64,000 nt of DNA from contig CP060500.1 in NCBI GenBank assembly GCA_024760525.1, forward strand, positions 124,001 to 188,000, read 5' to 3'. Positions 17,336-26,537 of the stretch are shown piece after piece. The notes under the pieces were generated by a model. The model made no database searches. It was not told the origin of the DNA and saw only the letters and a list, made by a program, of their open reading frames with translations. Made by a program: the position numbers and the translations under genes. Each line of letters begins with the position of its first letter. Position 1 is the stretch's first letter. Origin of the DNA: Nitrospira sp. (GTDB lineage: Bacteria; Nitrospirota; Nitrospiria; Nitrospirales; Nitrospiraceae).

Positions 17336-18795
17336 AACCCAGACCGGCCATTTTTATCAGCCACGCGAATCCCGAGGATAATGACTTCGCGATTTGGCTC
17401 GGTTCACACCTGAGCGGCGCAGGATACGAGGTTTGGGCAGATGTCCTGAAACTCCGCGGTGGAGAGGATTGGGCGCGAAAGCTTGAGAAGGCATTGCGAG
17501 AGAGAGCTTTCAAGATGCTTCTAGTCGGGACACCGTGGGGTGTTGAGAAAGACGGGGTGCGGAATGAAATCCAGATTGCTACAGAGGTGGCAAAGAAAAT
17601 AGAAGACGGAGAGTTTGTTATCCCGCTGCGGCTGCAACAATTCGACTCTCCTTTCCAGATTGTACGGGCTCAATACATTGATTTCATGAATGGTTGGGGG
17701 CGGGGGCTGAGTGAACTGTTTAAGACCTTGGAGTCTTATAGCGTTCCGCGGACGCCTTCAGCGAATAGTGATAGTCTTGAGAATTGGCGGGGCGCCTTCC
17801 TTGTGAAAGCAAAGGCGGTTCGGGACCAGCCCGAGGAGCTGATTTCCAATTGGCTGGCGATTACGGAATTGCCGAACGCGATTGCATATTTTGAGTTTCT
17901 GGGCGCGGGGGCGGAGGAGCGAGCCGCAGCTTTGAAGGCAAGTTCGCGGTGGCCTGTCGCACTGCATGGGCATGGTTTTTTCTCCTGCGCGAAAGAGACA
18001 GATTTTCAGTCAGAGCACGGATGCGCGTTGCCAATCTCGCGCGAGAAAGAGTGGTGGTTCCCGCACTTCCTTGAGAATGGGGATGAGATGCGGTCCATAG
18101 GCAGGAGAGAAGCACAGAACATTGTGACTCAACTGATAAAAAGCGCGCTGGAAAACAAATTACGGGAGAGCAAATTGTCTCGGTACGGCTTTTCCACAGG
18201 GGTTTCTGGGTGGTGGGTGCATTCAGGATTAATTCCAGAGGACAAGGTAGCCTTTAAATGGAACGATGGGCCGAGTGGCAGAAGACAGCTCGTAGGGGAT
18301 GCAAGTGTTGGGGTATCGAAGTACAAATGGCATTTTGGTATCTCAGCGAAGATATGGATTGGCGAGACCCCCCACGTAAAGCTGATTCCCCGAATAATAC
18401 TGTCCGAGGATGGCAGCACAGCGCTTGACGATGCTAAACGGATGAATCGTCTGCGGCGATCCGTGACAAAATCGTGGCGGAATCCTCGATGGAGGGACAT
18501 GTTATTAGCACTCTTGTTCTGGCTGGCGAAGGGAGAACGCTGCATCTGGCTGGAGACCGGATCCGAATCAGGATTGTCGTTGGAAGTGCCACCCATGTCG
18601 ATGACTTCCGGCGTGTCCATCTTCGAGGGAGAGGGAGAGACAACAGGAACAGAAGAGGTGGAAGTCGAGAGTGATGACCCTGCCTTTGTGGAAGAGTACG
18701 AGGACTATGAGGAAGAGAGCCCTTCCGAAGGGGAGGGGGATACTGTGATTGAGGACAAAATCGATCCGGGAGCGACCGGGAGTTTGAGTCCATGA
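17332..18795 (+). CDS. TIR-APAZ protein of a SPARTA (short argonaute) system
   Basis: The start MKPRPAIFISH at 17332 puts the TIR domain at the N-terminus (487 residues). The TIR domain (about 5-140) shows IFISHANPEDNDFAIWL, GYEVWADVLKL and GVRNEI; Glu79 in the last segment lines up, from memory, with the catalytic NADase Glu of characterised SPARTA TIRs. The APAZ domain follows (about 155-440). The last 50 residues are strongly acidic (EVEVESDD, EEYEDYEEE), a tail type reported in SPARTA proteins to occupy the nucleic-acid channel before activation. On guide-directed recognition of invader nucleic acid, the complex oligomerises and TIR depletes NAD(P)+, killing the cell. It overlaps the argonaute gene as ATGA. 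Confidence 0.93.
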   Translation: MKPRPAIFISHANPEDNDFAIWLGSHLSGAGYEVWADVLKLRGGEDWARKLEKALRERAFKMLLVGTPWGVEKDGVRNEIQIATEVAKKIEDGEFVIPLRLQQFDSPFQIVRAQYIDFMNGWGRGLSELFKTLESYSVPRTPSANSDSLENWRGAFLVKAKAVRDQPEELISNWLAITELPNAIAYFEFLGAGAEERAAALKASSRWPVALHGHGFFSCAKETDFQSEHGCALPISREKEWWFPHFLENGDEMRSIGRREAQNIVTQLIKSALENKLRESKLSRYGFSTGVSGWWVHSGLIPEDKVAFKWNDGPSGRRQLVGDASVGVSKYKWHFGISAKIWIGETPHVKLIPRIILSEDGSTALDDAKRMNRLRRSVTKSWRNPRWRDMLLALLFWLAKGERCIWLETGSESGLSLEVPPMSMTSGVSIFEGEGETTGTEEVEVESDDPAFVEEYEDYEEESPSEGEGDTVIEDKIDPGATGSLSP

Positions 18796-20321
18796 AGCTA
18801 GATTACATCAAAGAGCCGAAGCTGGAGTTTTCATTCGGCCAGCACGAAGAACACCCCCGGGACGGACTGTTTCTGTATGGTCCTATCAAGGATAGCGCGG
18901 CGCCGGAGACGCTACGTTATGGAGTGATCGGTACACCGAAGGGAATTGAACGGTTCAGCAGGTGGTCTCAATCGATCAGCGGCTATATCAAGCGATTTGA
19001 GCCAAGGCTAAACCCTGAGGCCCAGCATCACACATCGTTTCCGGGGTTCGAGAGCGTCTTTCGATCGAAATGGCCATCTGAGCCATTGGCAAGAATTATT
19101 GTGCCGGATACCGAGATCGAACGTGCCATGAGAATCGCCAATCGCTTCGAGGCGGTAAAGCGTGCCGTAGACCTATATGTGGATCCATTGATCAAGTATT
19201 CACAAAAAGAGGAGGCGGAGCCCGCATTCTGGTTTGTTGTAATACCTGAGATCGTCTACCGGTTGGGGAGGCCGACCTCGAAGGTCCCGAAAGGCGAAGC
19301 GATTCAAGGCAGTGTGATCATTTCTCAAAGAAAGGCGAAATTAATAAAGATGGCACCAACGCTGTTTGGATTGGATGAAGAAGAAGCGGAAGTTTACCTT
19401 TATGCTAAGAATTTCCGGCGGCAACTCAAGGCAAGGCTGCTAAAGGACAAGATTGTCACGCAAATCGTTCGTGAAACGACACTAGCCCCGGAAGACTTCA
19501 AAACTTCTTTTGGTGGGCTTCAGCGAAAGGTGGAAGATCCTGCGACGATAGCCTGGAAGCTGTGCACCGCAGCCTATTATAAAGCGGGCGGGAAACCGTG
19601 GAGATTGTCAGGTGTGCGCCCCGGGGTTTGCTATGTAGGCTTGGTGTACAAACAGACAGATCCAGACGGTGATGATCCCAATGCCTGCTGCGCAGCGCAG
19701 ATGTTTCTTGCGTCCGGGGACGGAGTCGTATTCAGAGGTGCTGTTGGTCCTTGGTATACGGCTTCGAGCAAAGAATATCATTTGAAACAGAGCCCGGCAG
19801 CGCAATTGATGTCTTTGGTTGTCTCGGAATATAAGCGCTTGCACGGCAATGAAGAGCCAAAAGAGCTTTTTATCCATGGACGATCGCGATTCAACGAGGA
19901 GGAATGGGCAGGGTTTCAATCAGCCGTGCCATCTGCGACGAATCTGGTCGGTGTTCAAATTCGTGATGCAAAATCCGAACTAAAGTTGTTCAGGCCGGGA
20001 GCATTTCCGGTGATCCGGGGAACCGCGCTCAAGGTTTCTGATCGAGCGGCGTATTTATGGACGAGCGGATATGTTCCAAGACTAAACACCTACCTTGGAC
20101 CTGAAACACCGAACCCGGTTTTTGTGAACATTCAGAAAGGTGATTGTTACCAGGACACGGTGTTGGCGGATGTCATGAGATTGACGAAGCTTAATTACAA
20201 CACATGCCTGTTTAACGACAGGCTGCCGGTTACGATAAAATTCGCGAATGCGGTGGGAGAAATTCTGGTGTCCGCTCCGCAGACGGAAGAACCAAAGCTT
20301 CCTTTCAAATTCTATATTTGA
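18792..20321 (+). CDS. Short prokaryotic argonaute (MID-PIWI) of SPARTA
   Basis: A 509-residue protein starting inside the tir-apaz stop (ATGA). It has only MID-like and PIWI halves, with no N or PAZ domain, as in short pAgos. The first PIWI strand reads CYVGLVYK where active argonautes carry a catalytic Asp, so the slicer tetrad is not intact. The protein is expected to bind guide and target without cutting. Further PIWI landmarks include ELFIHGRSRFNEEEW and the C-terminal LPVTIKFANAVGEIL. It forms a heterodimer with TIR-APAZ, supplying recognition while TIR supplies toxicity. The operon is complete. Confidence 0.92.
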   Translation: MKLDYIKEPKLEFSFGQHEEHPRDGLFLYGPIKDSAAPETLRYGVIGTPKGIERFSRWSQSISGYIKRFEPRLNPEAQHHTSFPGFESVFRSKWPSEPLARIIVPDTEIERAMRIANRFEAVKRAVDLYVDPLIKYSQKEEAEPAFWFVVIPEIVYRLGRPTSKVPKGEAIQGSVIISQRKAKLIKMAPTLFGLDEEEAEVYLYAKNFRRQLKARLLKDKIVTQIVRETTLAPEDFKTSFGGLQRKVEDPATIAWKLCTAAYYKAGGKPWRLSGVRPGVCYVGLVYKQTDPDGDDPNACCAAQMFLASGDGVVFRGAVGPWYTASSKEYHLKQSPAAQLMSLVVSEYKRLHGNEEPKELFIHGRSRFNEEEWAGFQSAVPSATNLVGVQIRDAKSELKLFRPGAFPVIRGTALKVSDRAAYLWTSGYVPRLNTYLGPETPNPVFVNIQKGDCYQDTVLADVMRLTKLNYNTCLFNDRLPVTIKFANAVGEILVSAPQTEEPKLPFKFYI

Positions 20322-20326
20322 TCAAG

Positions 20327-20348
20327 GTCGATCCATTGTGATCGACCC
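20327..20348. terminator. Hairpin after the argonaute gene
   Basis: GGTCGATC-CATTGT-GATCGACC forms an 8-bp stem 6 bp after the pAgo stop. No T-run follows, so it is a weak intrinsic terminator at best. It could instead be an operator for the downstream genes. Confidence 0.4.
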
Positions 20349-20422
20349 AAGGCTAAAGTGTCGTTTGGTAGAGCGTGGAGGAGTATTAATCGCGGCATAA
20401 TTCCTATTCCCGGGAGGAGACA

Positions 20423-20632
20423 ATGGTTAAGCGAAGCTCATATATGCAGTACAGTGAATACGTCGAATTGGGAGTAAAACCCATCCGTTTCTGGGCATAC
20501 GACAAACGTGGAAAGTTCGTGTGTCGCGTTGAATTGAATTCCGCTGGAGTAGCTGTCTTTTCTGGAGTAAAGGGGAGAAAGCGCATTGTCGACATGAGCT
20601 GGGAGAGTTTTGTGAAACAACTTAAGCGATGA
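20423..20632 (+). CDS. Small basic protein of unknown function between SPARTA and Gabija
   Basis: A 69-residue protein with a strong ribosome-binding site (GGAGGAGACA before ATG). The sequence starts MVKRSSYMQYSEYVELG and has aromatic-rich strands (IRFWAYDKRGKFVCRVELN, GVAVFSG) and a basic C-terminus (SWESFVKQLKR). A small beta-rich nucleic-acid-binding fold is plausible, but I recognise no family. It ends 20 bp before gajA on the same strand, so it is probably co-transcribed with the Gabija pair. It could be a regulator, an accessory defence subunit or an unrelated small gene. Confidence 0.6.
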   Translation: MVKRSSYMQYSEYVELGVKPIRFWAYDKRGKFVCRVELNSAGVAVFSGVKGRKRIVDMSWESFVKQLKR

Positions 20633-20652
20633 CGAGTCCTCGGTGATCGATC

Positions 20653-22641
20653 ATGAAAATAGAAAGCATTTCCCTTCAGAATTTTCGTTGTTTTGGACCA
20701 GAGAAGACGAGCATCGAACTCGAGTCAGGGGTTACAGCGTTTGTGGGAGGGAACGGGTCTGGGAAGACAGCTGTATTTCAGGCCTTAGCGCGTCTTTTTG
20801 GATTGACGGAGGCACAGCGGCGTGTCCGTCGTCAGGATTTTCATGTGCCGGCTGATCAAGAAGAGATCACTTCTGGGGCATCTTTACGCATAGAGGTGAT
20901 CCTATGTTTTCCTGAACTCGAAGGTGTGGCAGAGGATGACCGAGAGGATGCAGTGGCGGAGTTTTTCCTTCAAATGGCTGCCTCGGGTGAGGGGGAACCG
21001 CTTAAATCGAGGATTCAACTGAGAGCTACGTGGACTGATGACGGCACACCGGATGGGAATATCGAGGAAGAGATAAAGTGGGTCCTTACGTTGGAAGATG
21101 ACTTCGAAGAGGATGAATGCAAGAGAGTCCTCCCTGCGCAGCGAGGATCAATTCAGCTTGTGTATATCCCTGCTACCAGGGACGTCGGAGCACAAGTAAC
21201 ATCTTTCTTGAAAGGTCGTCTGTGGCAAGCTGCGCGGTGGTCAACCAAGTTTCGGAACTCCGCTGCCAGGACAGCAACTCTCATACAAAACCGTTTTGAC
21301 CGGGAGGAGCCAGCGAAATTCGTACTCGAACGCCTTGAACGACGGTGGCGCCAGGTTCATGAGGCTGATACTGATACTACTCCTCTTCTAAGGCTTGTCG
21401 ACAGGCGATTCGATGAATTCGTTAGAAACGCCACATTCATGTTCTATCCTGATGAATCAGGACGTGACCGAGAGCTCGTTGATTTAAGTGACGGGCAACG
21501 GTCCCTTTTTCACATAGCTCTCACAGCGGCAACCTTGGAGGTCGAGAGGGATGCTTTTGCGGTGACTCATAGTGATGGCGCTTTCGATGTGGCGAAGATG
21601 CGGAGAGCGCACCTGACGATCCTCGGAATCGAAGAGCCTGAAAACAGCCTATCGCCATTTTTTCTATCCAGAATTATTGCACAGTGCCGGGAGATTGGCA
21701 GTCTGCAATCGGCACAGGTTGCTGTTTCGAGCCACTCGTCAGCGATTTTGAGCAGGATCGATCCAGAGGAGGTTCGATATTTCCGGATTGAACGTGGGAG
21801 TCGAAAATCGTCAGTGAAAAGGCTTAGCCTTCCCGCTGGTGATGAAGAAGCCAGCAGATACGTGCGGTTAGCGGTGAAGGCATATCCCGAACTGTACTTC
21901 GCTCGCTTCGTGGTTCTCGGCGAAGGGGAATCAGAACGTTTAATCATTCCCAAAATCGCAGAGGCTATGGGTATGGAGATGGACCCCTCGTTCGTTCCGA
22001 TTGTCCCTCTGGGAGGAAGACATGTGGCGCATTTCTGGAAGCTGCTGAATGATCTGCGAATCCCTCATGCGACATTATTGGATCTAGATCTTGGACGTCG
22101 CCACGGAGGAGCGGAGACCGTGCGGACGGTCGTGGAAACCTTAAGGGCAATTGGCAACGACCTTTCAGCGAACCGGTGTGTTCTGGATGGTGAGATCGCG
22201 GTAGAAGAGCTGACGGATCTTGATCACGGGGACCTGTGCGATGGTTGGGAGAGTAATACATGGTTACAAGCATTAAAATTGGAAGGGGTATATTTCTCCT
22301 ACCCTGTCGATATTGATTTTTCGATGCTCTCCGCGTTTCCAGTGGCCTACGAGCATCCCAGGTCTGGAGGTCATGGGCCTCGGGGAGATGCTATGGCCAT
22401 TAAAGAAAAGAAAGCCGTAACGCTAAAAACCGGCGGCGATCCAAGTCTCTTTGATGTTAGCTATGATGATGCTTTCAAATGGTACCCATACCTGTTTGTG
22501 AGTTCGAGTAAGCCCGAGACGCATCTCTCGGCCATCAACCGGATCGAGGCTTCCGAGTTGGCAGATGGGGCTCCTGCAGAGTTGAGAGCGCTTATCGAAC
22601 ATGTCAAGAAGGCGTTGGCGCTCAGAGGCGATGAAGAATGA
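20653..22641 (+). CDS. gajA: Gabija GajA-like OLD-family nuclease (ABC ATPase + TOPRIM)
   Basis: A 662-residue protein. The N-terminal ABC-type ATPase has Walker A GGNGSGKTA (residues 32-40), a signature-like VDLSDGQRSLF and Walker B LTILGIEEPEN. The TOPRIM domain follows, with GEGESE (Glu424/426) and DLDLGRRH (Asp477/479) as metal-binding residues. In Gabija, GajA forms a tetrameric site-specific nickase held inactive by NTP and released when phage consumes nucleotides. It overlaps gajB as ATGA, the typical Gabija arrangement. The protein is longer than the founding GajA (about 580 residues), so it may be a divergent subtype. Confidence 0.85.
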   Translation: MKIESISLQNFRCFGPEKTSIELESGVTAFVGGNGSGKTAVFQALARLFGLTEAQRRVRRQDFHVPADQEEITSGASLRIEVILCFPELEGVAEDDREDAVAEFFLQMAASGEGEPLKSRIQLRATWTDDGTPDGNIEEEIKWVLTLEDDFEEDECKRVLPAQRGSIQLVYIPATRDVGAQVTSFLKGRLWQAARWSTKFRNSAARTATLIQNRFDREEPAKFVLERLERRWRQVHEADTDTTPLLRLVDRRFDEFVRNATFMFYPDESGRDRELVDLSDGQRSLFHIALTAATLEVERDAFAVTHSDGAFDVAKMRRAHLTILGIEEPENSLSPFFLSRIIAQCREIGSLQSAQVAVSSHSSAILSRIDPEEVRYFRIERGSRKSSVKRLSLPAGDEEASRYVRLAVKAYPELYFARFVVLGEGESERLIIPKIAEAMGMEMDPSFVPIVPLGGRHVAHFWKLLNDLRIPHATLLDLDLGRRHGGAETVRTVVETLRAIGNDLSANRCVLDGEIAVEELTDLDHGDLCDGWESNTWLQALKLEGVYFSYPVDIDFSMLSAFPVAYEHPRSGGHGPRGDAMAIKEKKAVTLKTGGDPSLFDVSYDDAFKWYPYLFVSSSKPETHLSAINRIEASELADGAPAELRALIEHVKKALALRGDEE

Positions 22642-24494
22642 TGCTTATGAGTCCTGAAGCCTGGCGACCGCATGGCATTGATGATCTGGAACCGCGCGCG
22701 TGGGAAGCATTGCGGGAAACGAGTCAGAGCGTTTGCGTTACTGCAGGAGCGGGATCAGGTAAAACTGAGTTCCTTGCACAAAAAGCGACTTATCTTCTTC
22801 AGACAGGTCTTTGCCGCGATCCCAAACGGATACTCGCGATCAGTTTCAAGCGGGATGCTGCTTACAATCTGGCGGATCGGGTGGCCAGACGGTGCCCACC
22901 GGAACAGGCGCGGCGGTTAGATTCATTTACCTTCGATGCTTTTACAAAGGGGCTATTGGATAGATTCCGGCTAGCGATTCCTGAGTTTTTGCGTCCGCCG
23001 CTAGACTATCAAATAGTATTTCACCAACGTAGAGATTATGAACAGTTTCTTGAAAGGCATGGCTTCTACGGCTTGCAAGCGGGAGAGCTAGAATCTGCCT
23101 TGGCGACGACTCGTCTCCCACTAAATGAAAATGAAGGCACCGGGGGAGTGTACGCGGCAGTCACCGCCTATTGGCGGGAGCAGTACAGGAATCCCGCAGG
23201 GGTTGGACTTACGTTCGCGATGATAAATCGTCTCGTAGAGTTGGTTCTCCGGATACATCCTGGTATTCGCGGCGCGTTTCAGATGACTTATCCATTCATT
23301 TTTCTTGACGAATTCCAAGACACAACCTCGGCTCAGTTTCAGCTTCTCACGACAGCGCTGGATGGGAGCGACTCAGTGTTGACGGCGGTTGGTGATGACA
23401 AGCAACGGATAATGGGGTGGGCGGGAGCAATGCCGGATGGTTTTTCTCAGTTTGAGACTACTTTCTCTGCCGGTCGAGTGCAGCTATTGTCAAACTGGCG
23501 TTCGCACGAAGATCTTGTCCGCATTCAGCATGTGATCGCGTGTCGCATTGACCCAGAGAGTGAATGCCCTGAAGCCAGGGCCGAGCGTGAGGTTCATGGA
23601 GATGTCGCCGCCATTTGGGAGTTTGGAGATCCCGAGGCGGAGAGAAGCCGTCTGGCTGATTGGATCGCGGAGGAAGTGGAATCTGGAAACGTTGAGCCGC
23701 ATGACATAGCGATTCTGGTTCGAAGCCATGCCGATCGGGCTGAAGAGGATTTAGCGCCGGCCCTTGCACGCCGGGGTATCAGGTTAAGAAATACGGCCAG
23801 GTTTGTCGGTGACATAGATATCCAAAGTCTTCTAGGGGAGGAACTCACCGCGATATTGATGCCCCTTCTTCGCCTAGGAGCGAAGATGAGGAGTCCGGAG
23901 GATTGGGACCGAGCTCAACAAACGATACAGTTTCTCGAAAGCCTTGACCCGGATGACGGACCTGATCAGGAACAGCTACAGACAAGACTCGGTGATTTTG
24001 TGCGCGCTTTGCGTCGCTCTATGAGAGAGGTGGATCTCAATCCAGATTCAGCAAGTGAGATGGTAAGGCGAGTTCTTGATTTTGTGGGAGTGTCGTTGGT
24101 CCGGCAGAACATTCCGGCATATAGACGCCAGCACGACTTCGAACGGGTCTGGAACGGGTTTGTTGCGCTTCTCCGGGAATGCGCACAGGGGGCTAGTTCG
24201 TGGGATGAAGTGCTGAATGAGTTCGAGGGAGTTGGTCAAGTTGTTCTTATGACGATTCACAAAAGTAAAGGGCTTGAGTTTCATACGATGATCTTTTACG
24301 GGCTTGATAACCAAACATGGTGGAGTCTTACGCCAAATCAACGGGAAGAATTGAATTCCTTCTTCGTCGCATTCACCCGCGCCAAGCAACGCGCATTTTT
24401 TACGTTCTGCAGTGAGCGTGGGCAACCCATAGCTTGGATTGAGAACTTGCTAGCGCCGGCTGGTCTGCGTCGAATACAGAGAGGGACAGATTGA
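22638..24494 (+). CDS. gajB: Gabija GajB-like UvrD/Rep helicase, last codons replaced by IS3
   Basis: A 618-residue SF1A helicase with all motifs: Walker A AGAGSGKT (36-43), FLDEFQDT (II), GDDKQRIMGWAGA (III), LSNWRS (IV), MTIHKSKGLEF (V) and AFTRAKQRAF (VI). It pairs with GajA, probably sensing DNA ends or terminated products. Its TGA stop (24492-24494) is formed by the first bases of the IS3-type inverted repeat. Removing the IS with its GAT duplication restores a frame that reads five more codons (PNSDA) to a natural TGA at 25753. The insertion therefore changes only the extreme C-terminus and probably leaves the helicase working. Confidence 0.86.
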   Translation: MMLMSPEAWRPHGIDDLEPRAWEALRETSQSVCVTAGAGSGKTEFLAQKATYLLQTGLCRDPKRILAISFKRDAAYNLADRVARRCPPEQARRLDSFTFDAFTKGLLDRFRLAIPEFLRPPLDYQIVFHQRRDYEQFLERHGFYGLQAGELESALATTRLPLNENEGTGGVYAAVTAYWREQYRNPAGVGLTFAMINRLVELVLRIHPGIRGAFQMTYPFIFLDEFQDTTSAQFQLLTTALDGSDSVLTAVGDDKQRIMGWAGAMPDGFSQFETTFSAGRVQLLSNWRSHEDLVRIQHVIACRIDPESECPEARAEREVHGDVAAIWEFGDPEAERSRLADWIAEEVESGNVEPHDIAILVRSHADRAEEDLAPALARRGIRLRNTARFVGDIDIQSLLGEELTAILMPLLRLGAKMRSPEDWDRAQQTIQFLESLDPDDGPDQEQLQTRLGDFVRALRRSMREVDLNPDSASEMVRRVLDFVGVSLVRQNIPAYRRQHDFERVWNGFVALLRECAQGASSWDEVLNEFEGVGQVVLMTIHKSKGLEFHTMIFYGLDNQTWWSLTPNQREELNSFFVAFTRAKQRAFFTFCSERGQPIAWIENLLAPAGLRRIQRGTD

Positions 24495-24521
24495 GCTGGC
24501 CCAGGTTTCGTGGACACCAGG

Positions 24522-25383
24522 TTAAGACTCACCGAGCCGTCGTTCGAACTCCAGCGGGCTCAGATAGCCGAGGCTCTGATGCAACCGCTGGCGATTATAG
24601 AATCCTTCAATAAACGCGAAAATCTCTCGTCCGGCCTCGCCGTGAGTCTGATACGTCTGGTGATGAATCAGTTCATTCTTCAGCGTACTGAAGAAGCTTT
24701 CGGCCACGGCGTTGTCATAGCAGTTCCCTTTCCGGCTCATGCTTGGCGTAAGGCCGAGGTCCCTCAGGCGTTGTTGATACAGCCGCGCACTGTACTGCGC
24801 CCCCTGATCGGAATGATGAATGAGTCCCGGCTGAATCTGCCGTTGACGGACGGCCATCGCCAGGGCGTCGAGCGTGAGTTGTTGGTCCGGCTTGTTTCGC
24901 ATGGCCCAACCAATCACCCGCCGTGAATACAAGTCCAACAAGACGGCCACATACAGCCACCCCGCCCGGGTCGCGACCATCGTGAAGTCCCCGACCCAGA
25001 CGCGATTCAGCCCCGTCGTTTCGAAGCGCTGCTGTAAGACGTTGGGCGCCGGCGGCGGGAGTTGATGATGCTCGACACTGACGCGGAATCGGCGGACCCG
25101 TTTGGCCGCCAGGCCGCCGAGGATTCGGAGGCGTGCGACCCGATGGCGGCCACAGCGGAGTCCTCGACCGCTCGCTTCCCGCCAGAGTTTGATGGCCCCA
25201 TACTCCTCCCGCATCTCCTGATGAATCTGGCGGAGTAGCGGCAGCAGCCGCTGATCGTCGGCGGTGCGGGCACTCACCGGCCGATCCCGCCAGGCATAGT
25301 AACCACTGCGGCTGACGCCCAGGACTGTGCAAAGCCGTGACCCGATGAAGGCGTTCTTGAGTCCGGATGAACACGTACTTCAC
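24522..25383 (-). pseudogene. IS3-family transposase OrfB, frameshifted
   Basis: Translation from 25383 gives MKYVFIRTQERLHRVTAL and then changes frame near 25327. The rest (VSRSGYYAW-like, then SARTADDQRLL onward) continues in the frame ending at 24522. Compared with the usual ALCTVLGVSRSGYY of close relatives, about two bases seem missing. The rve/DDE core is complete: VWVGDFTMV (Asp), IHHSDQGAQYSA (Asp) and NAVAESFFSTLKNE (Glu). If the shift is real, this copy cannot transpose on its own. Confidence 0.75.
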
Positions 25384-25670
25384 GCGGACTCCCTCGCGAA
25401 GTACTGCGACGCTTTTTTTAAAATGTCTCGCTCCTCGGTGACCCGCGCCAACTCACGCTTGAGACGCGCCAGTTCAGCAGCGGGTTCAGCTTGCCGCCCT
25501 GACCCCGGGAAGGCGCCGCCGTGGACGGCGACCGCTTTCTGCCATTTGTAGAGGCGATTCCGCGGAATGCCGAGCTCACGAGCAATCTCGGCAGCAGGCC
25601 GTTGCCCGGCATTCAGGAGTTCTACCGCGTGTCGCTTAAACTCGGGAGTGAACCGTCGTCGTTGGCCCAT
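25380..25670 (-). CDS. IS3-family transposase OrfA (helix-turn-helix)
   Basis: A 96-residue protein, RRRFTPEFKRHAVELL, with a homeodomain-like HTH (PAAEIARELGIPRNRLYKWQKA) and a C-terminal leucine-zipper-like helix (ELARLKRELARVTEERDILKKA). It binds the IS ends. Its stop overlaps the orfB start as ATGA. In this family the active transposase is an OrfAB fusion made by programmed frameshifting. Confidence 0.92.
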   Translation of the reverse strand: MGQRRRFTPEFKRHAVELLNAGQRPAAEIARELGIPRNRLYKWQKAVAVHGGAFPGSGRQAEPAAELARLKRELARVTEERDILKKASQYFARESA

Positions 25671-25895
25671 GTCGCACCTCCGTCGGGGCTATCGTGCCCC
25701 CATTTGAGGTGTCCGTCAAACCCGGGCTAGTTCAGATCCCAATAGTGATGCGTGACTGAATTGGTGAGGTATTACTGTTCGAAGGCGAATGAACCCTTGG
25801 ATTTGTTCAATTTTTGCTTTAGATAAAAGCCAAAATAGAATAACATTATAAAACAAGGCTTTACATTACTTTCAGTATATGCTATTTTTGCTTTT

Positions 25896-26537
25896 GTGAG
25901 TAAAAAGCAGAAAGCCAAAATTGAGAATGAGCCCTGGAACAAGGATAAAGCCGTTGGTCAGATGGCACCATTCGCGCCAGAACAATGTGCCCTGATCCGC
26001 ACCCTGCTCGCCGCAGAAAAGAAAATTCGGGATCTGGCGTTGTTCAACACGGCGATCGATACCATGCTCCGCGCCTCCGACCTGCTTCCCTTACGAGTCA
26101 TCGATGTCACGGATCACAACGGCGATGTCGTCCATGAATTTACGATCCGCCAGAAAAAGACCGGTGCCGGCCACGTCGTGGCGCTGTCGCCGGAGACTCG
26201 GAATTCGATTGCCGACTGGCTGCTGGCATCGGACAAAAACAAAGACCCGGAAGCGTTCCTGTGGACCAGTATCGGCAATCGCAAAACCGGCCGTCATCTG
26301 ACCCGCGAACAATATGCCAACCTGGTCAAGAAATGGTCGTCTCTTGCCCGCGTAGATCCCCGGCGGCACAGCACACACTCGATGCGCCGGACGAAATCGG
26401 CGGCAATCTATGACAAGACGCAAAACCTTGCGGCCTGCCAGCACCTGCTGGGCCACAAGAGCATCGGCAGCACGGCGCACTATCTGGGAGTTGATCAGCG
26501 CAAGGCGCTCGATCTGGCAAAGAGGATTAAAATCTGA
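25896..26537 (+). CDS. Minimal tyrosine recombinase (catalytic domain only)
   Basis: A 213-residue protein with a GTG start. It is a phage-integrase catalytic domain without the usual N-terminal core-binding domain. Catalytic residues are visible: Arg in MLRASDLLPLR, Lys in RQKKTGAGHV, HxxR in THSMRRT, His in HLLGHKSIG and the nucleophile Tyr in GSTAHYLGVD. Such short recombinases occur in proteobacterial and other genomes near mobile regions. It lies in an AT-rich pocket (about 25780-25900) unlike its neighbours, which suggests transfer. No att sites or tRNA target are evident. Confidence 0.88.
   Translation: MSKKQKAKIENEPWNKDKAVGQMAPFAPEQCALIRTLLAAEKKIRDLALFNTAIDTMLRASDLLPLRVIDVTDHNGDVVHEFTIRQKKTGAGHVVALSPETRNSIADWLLASDKNKDPEAFLWTSIGNRKTGRHLTREQYANLVKKWSSLARVDPRRHSTHSMRRTKSAAIYDKTQNLAACQHLLGHKSIGSTAHYLGVDQRKALDLAKRIKI

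Larger units (their letters stand above)
24492..25734 (-). mobile_element. IS3-family insertion sequence (1243 bp)
   Basis: Terminal inverted repeats are TGAGCTGGCCCAGGTTT (from 24492) and the complement of AAACCCGGGCTAGTTCA (ending 25734); the ends extend with GGACACC/GGTGTCC. A 3-bp target duplication GAT flanks both sides (24489-24491 and 25735-25737). It carries orfA and a frameshifted orfB on the minus strand. It inserted in the last codons of gajB. Confidence 0.93.

Noticed and set aside
25780..26537. Small recombinase as an integron integrase for the cassette-like array
   Set aside because: It lacks the N-terminal domain and the IntI-specific patch and lies 24 kb away; nothing ties it to the array.
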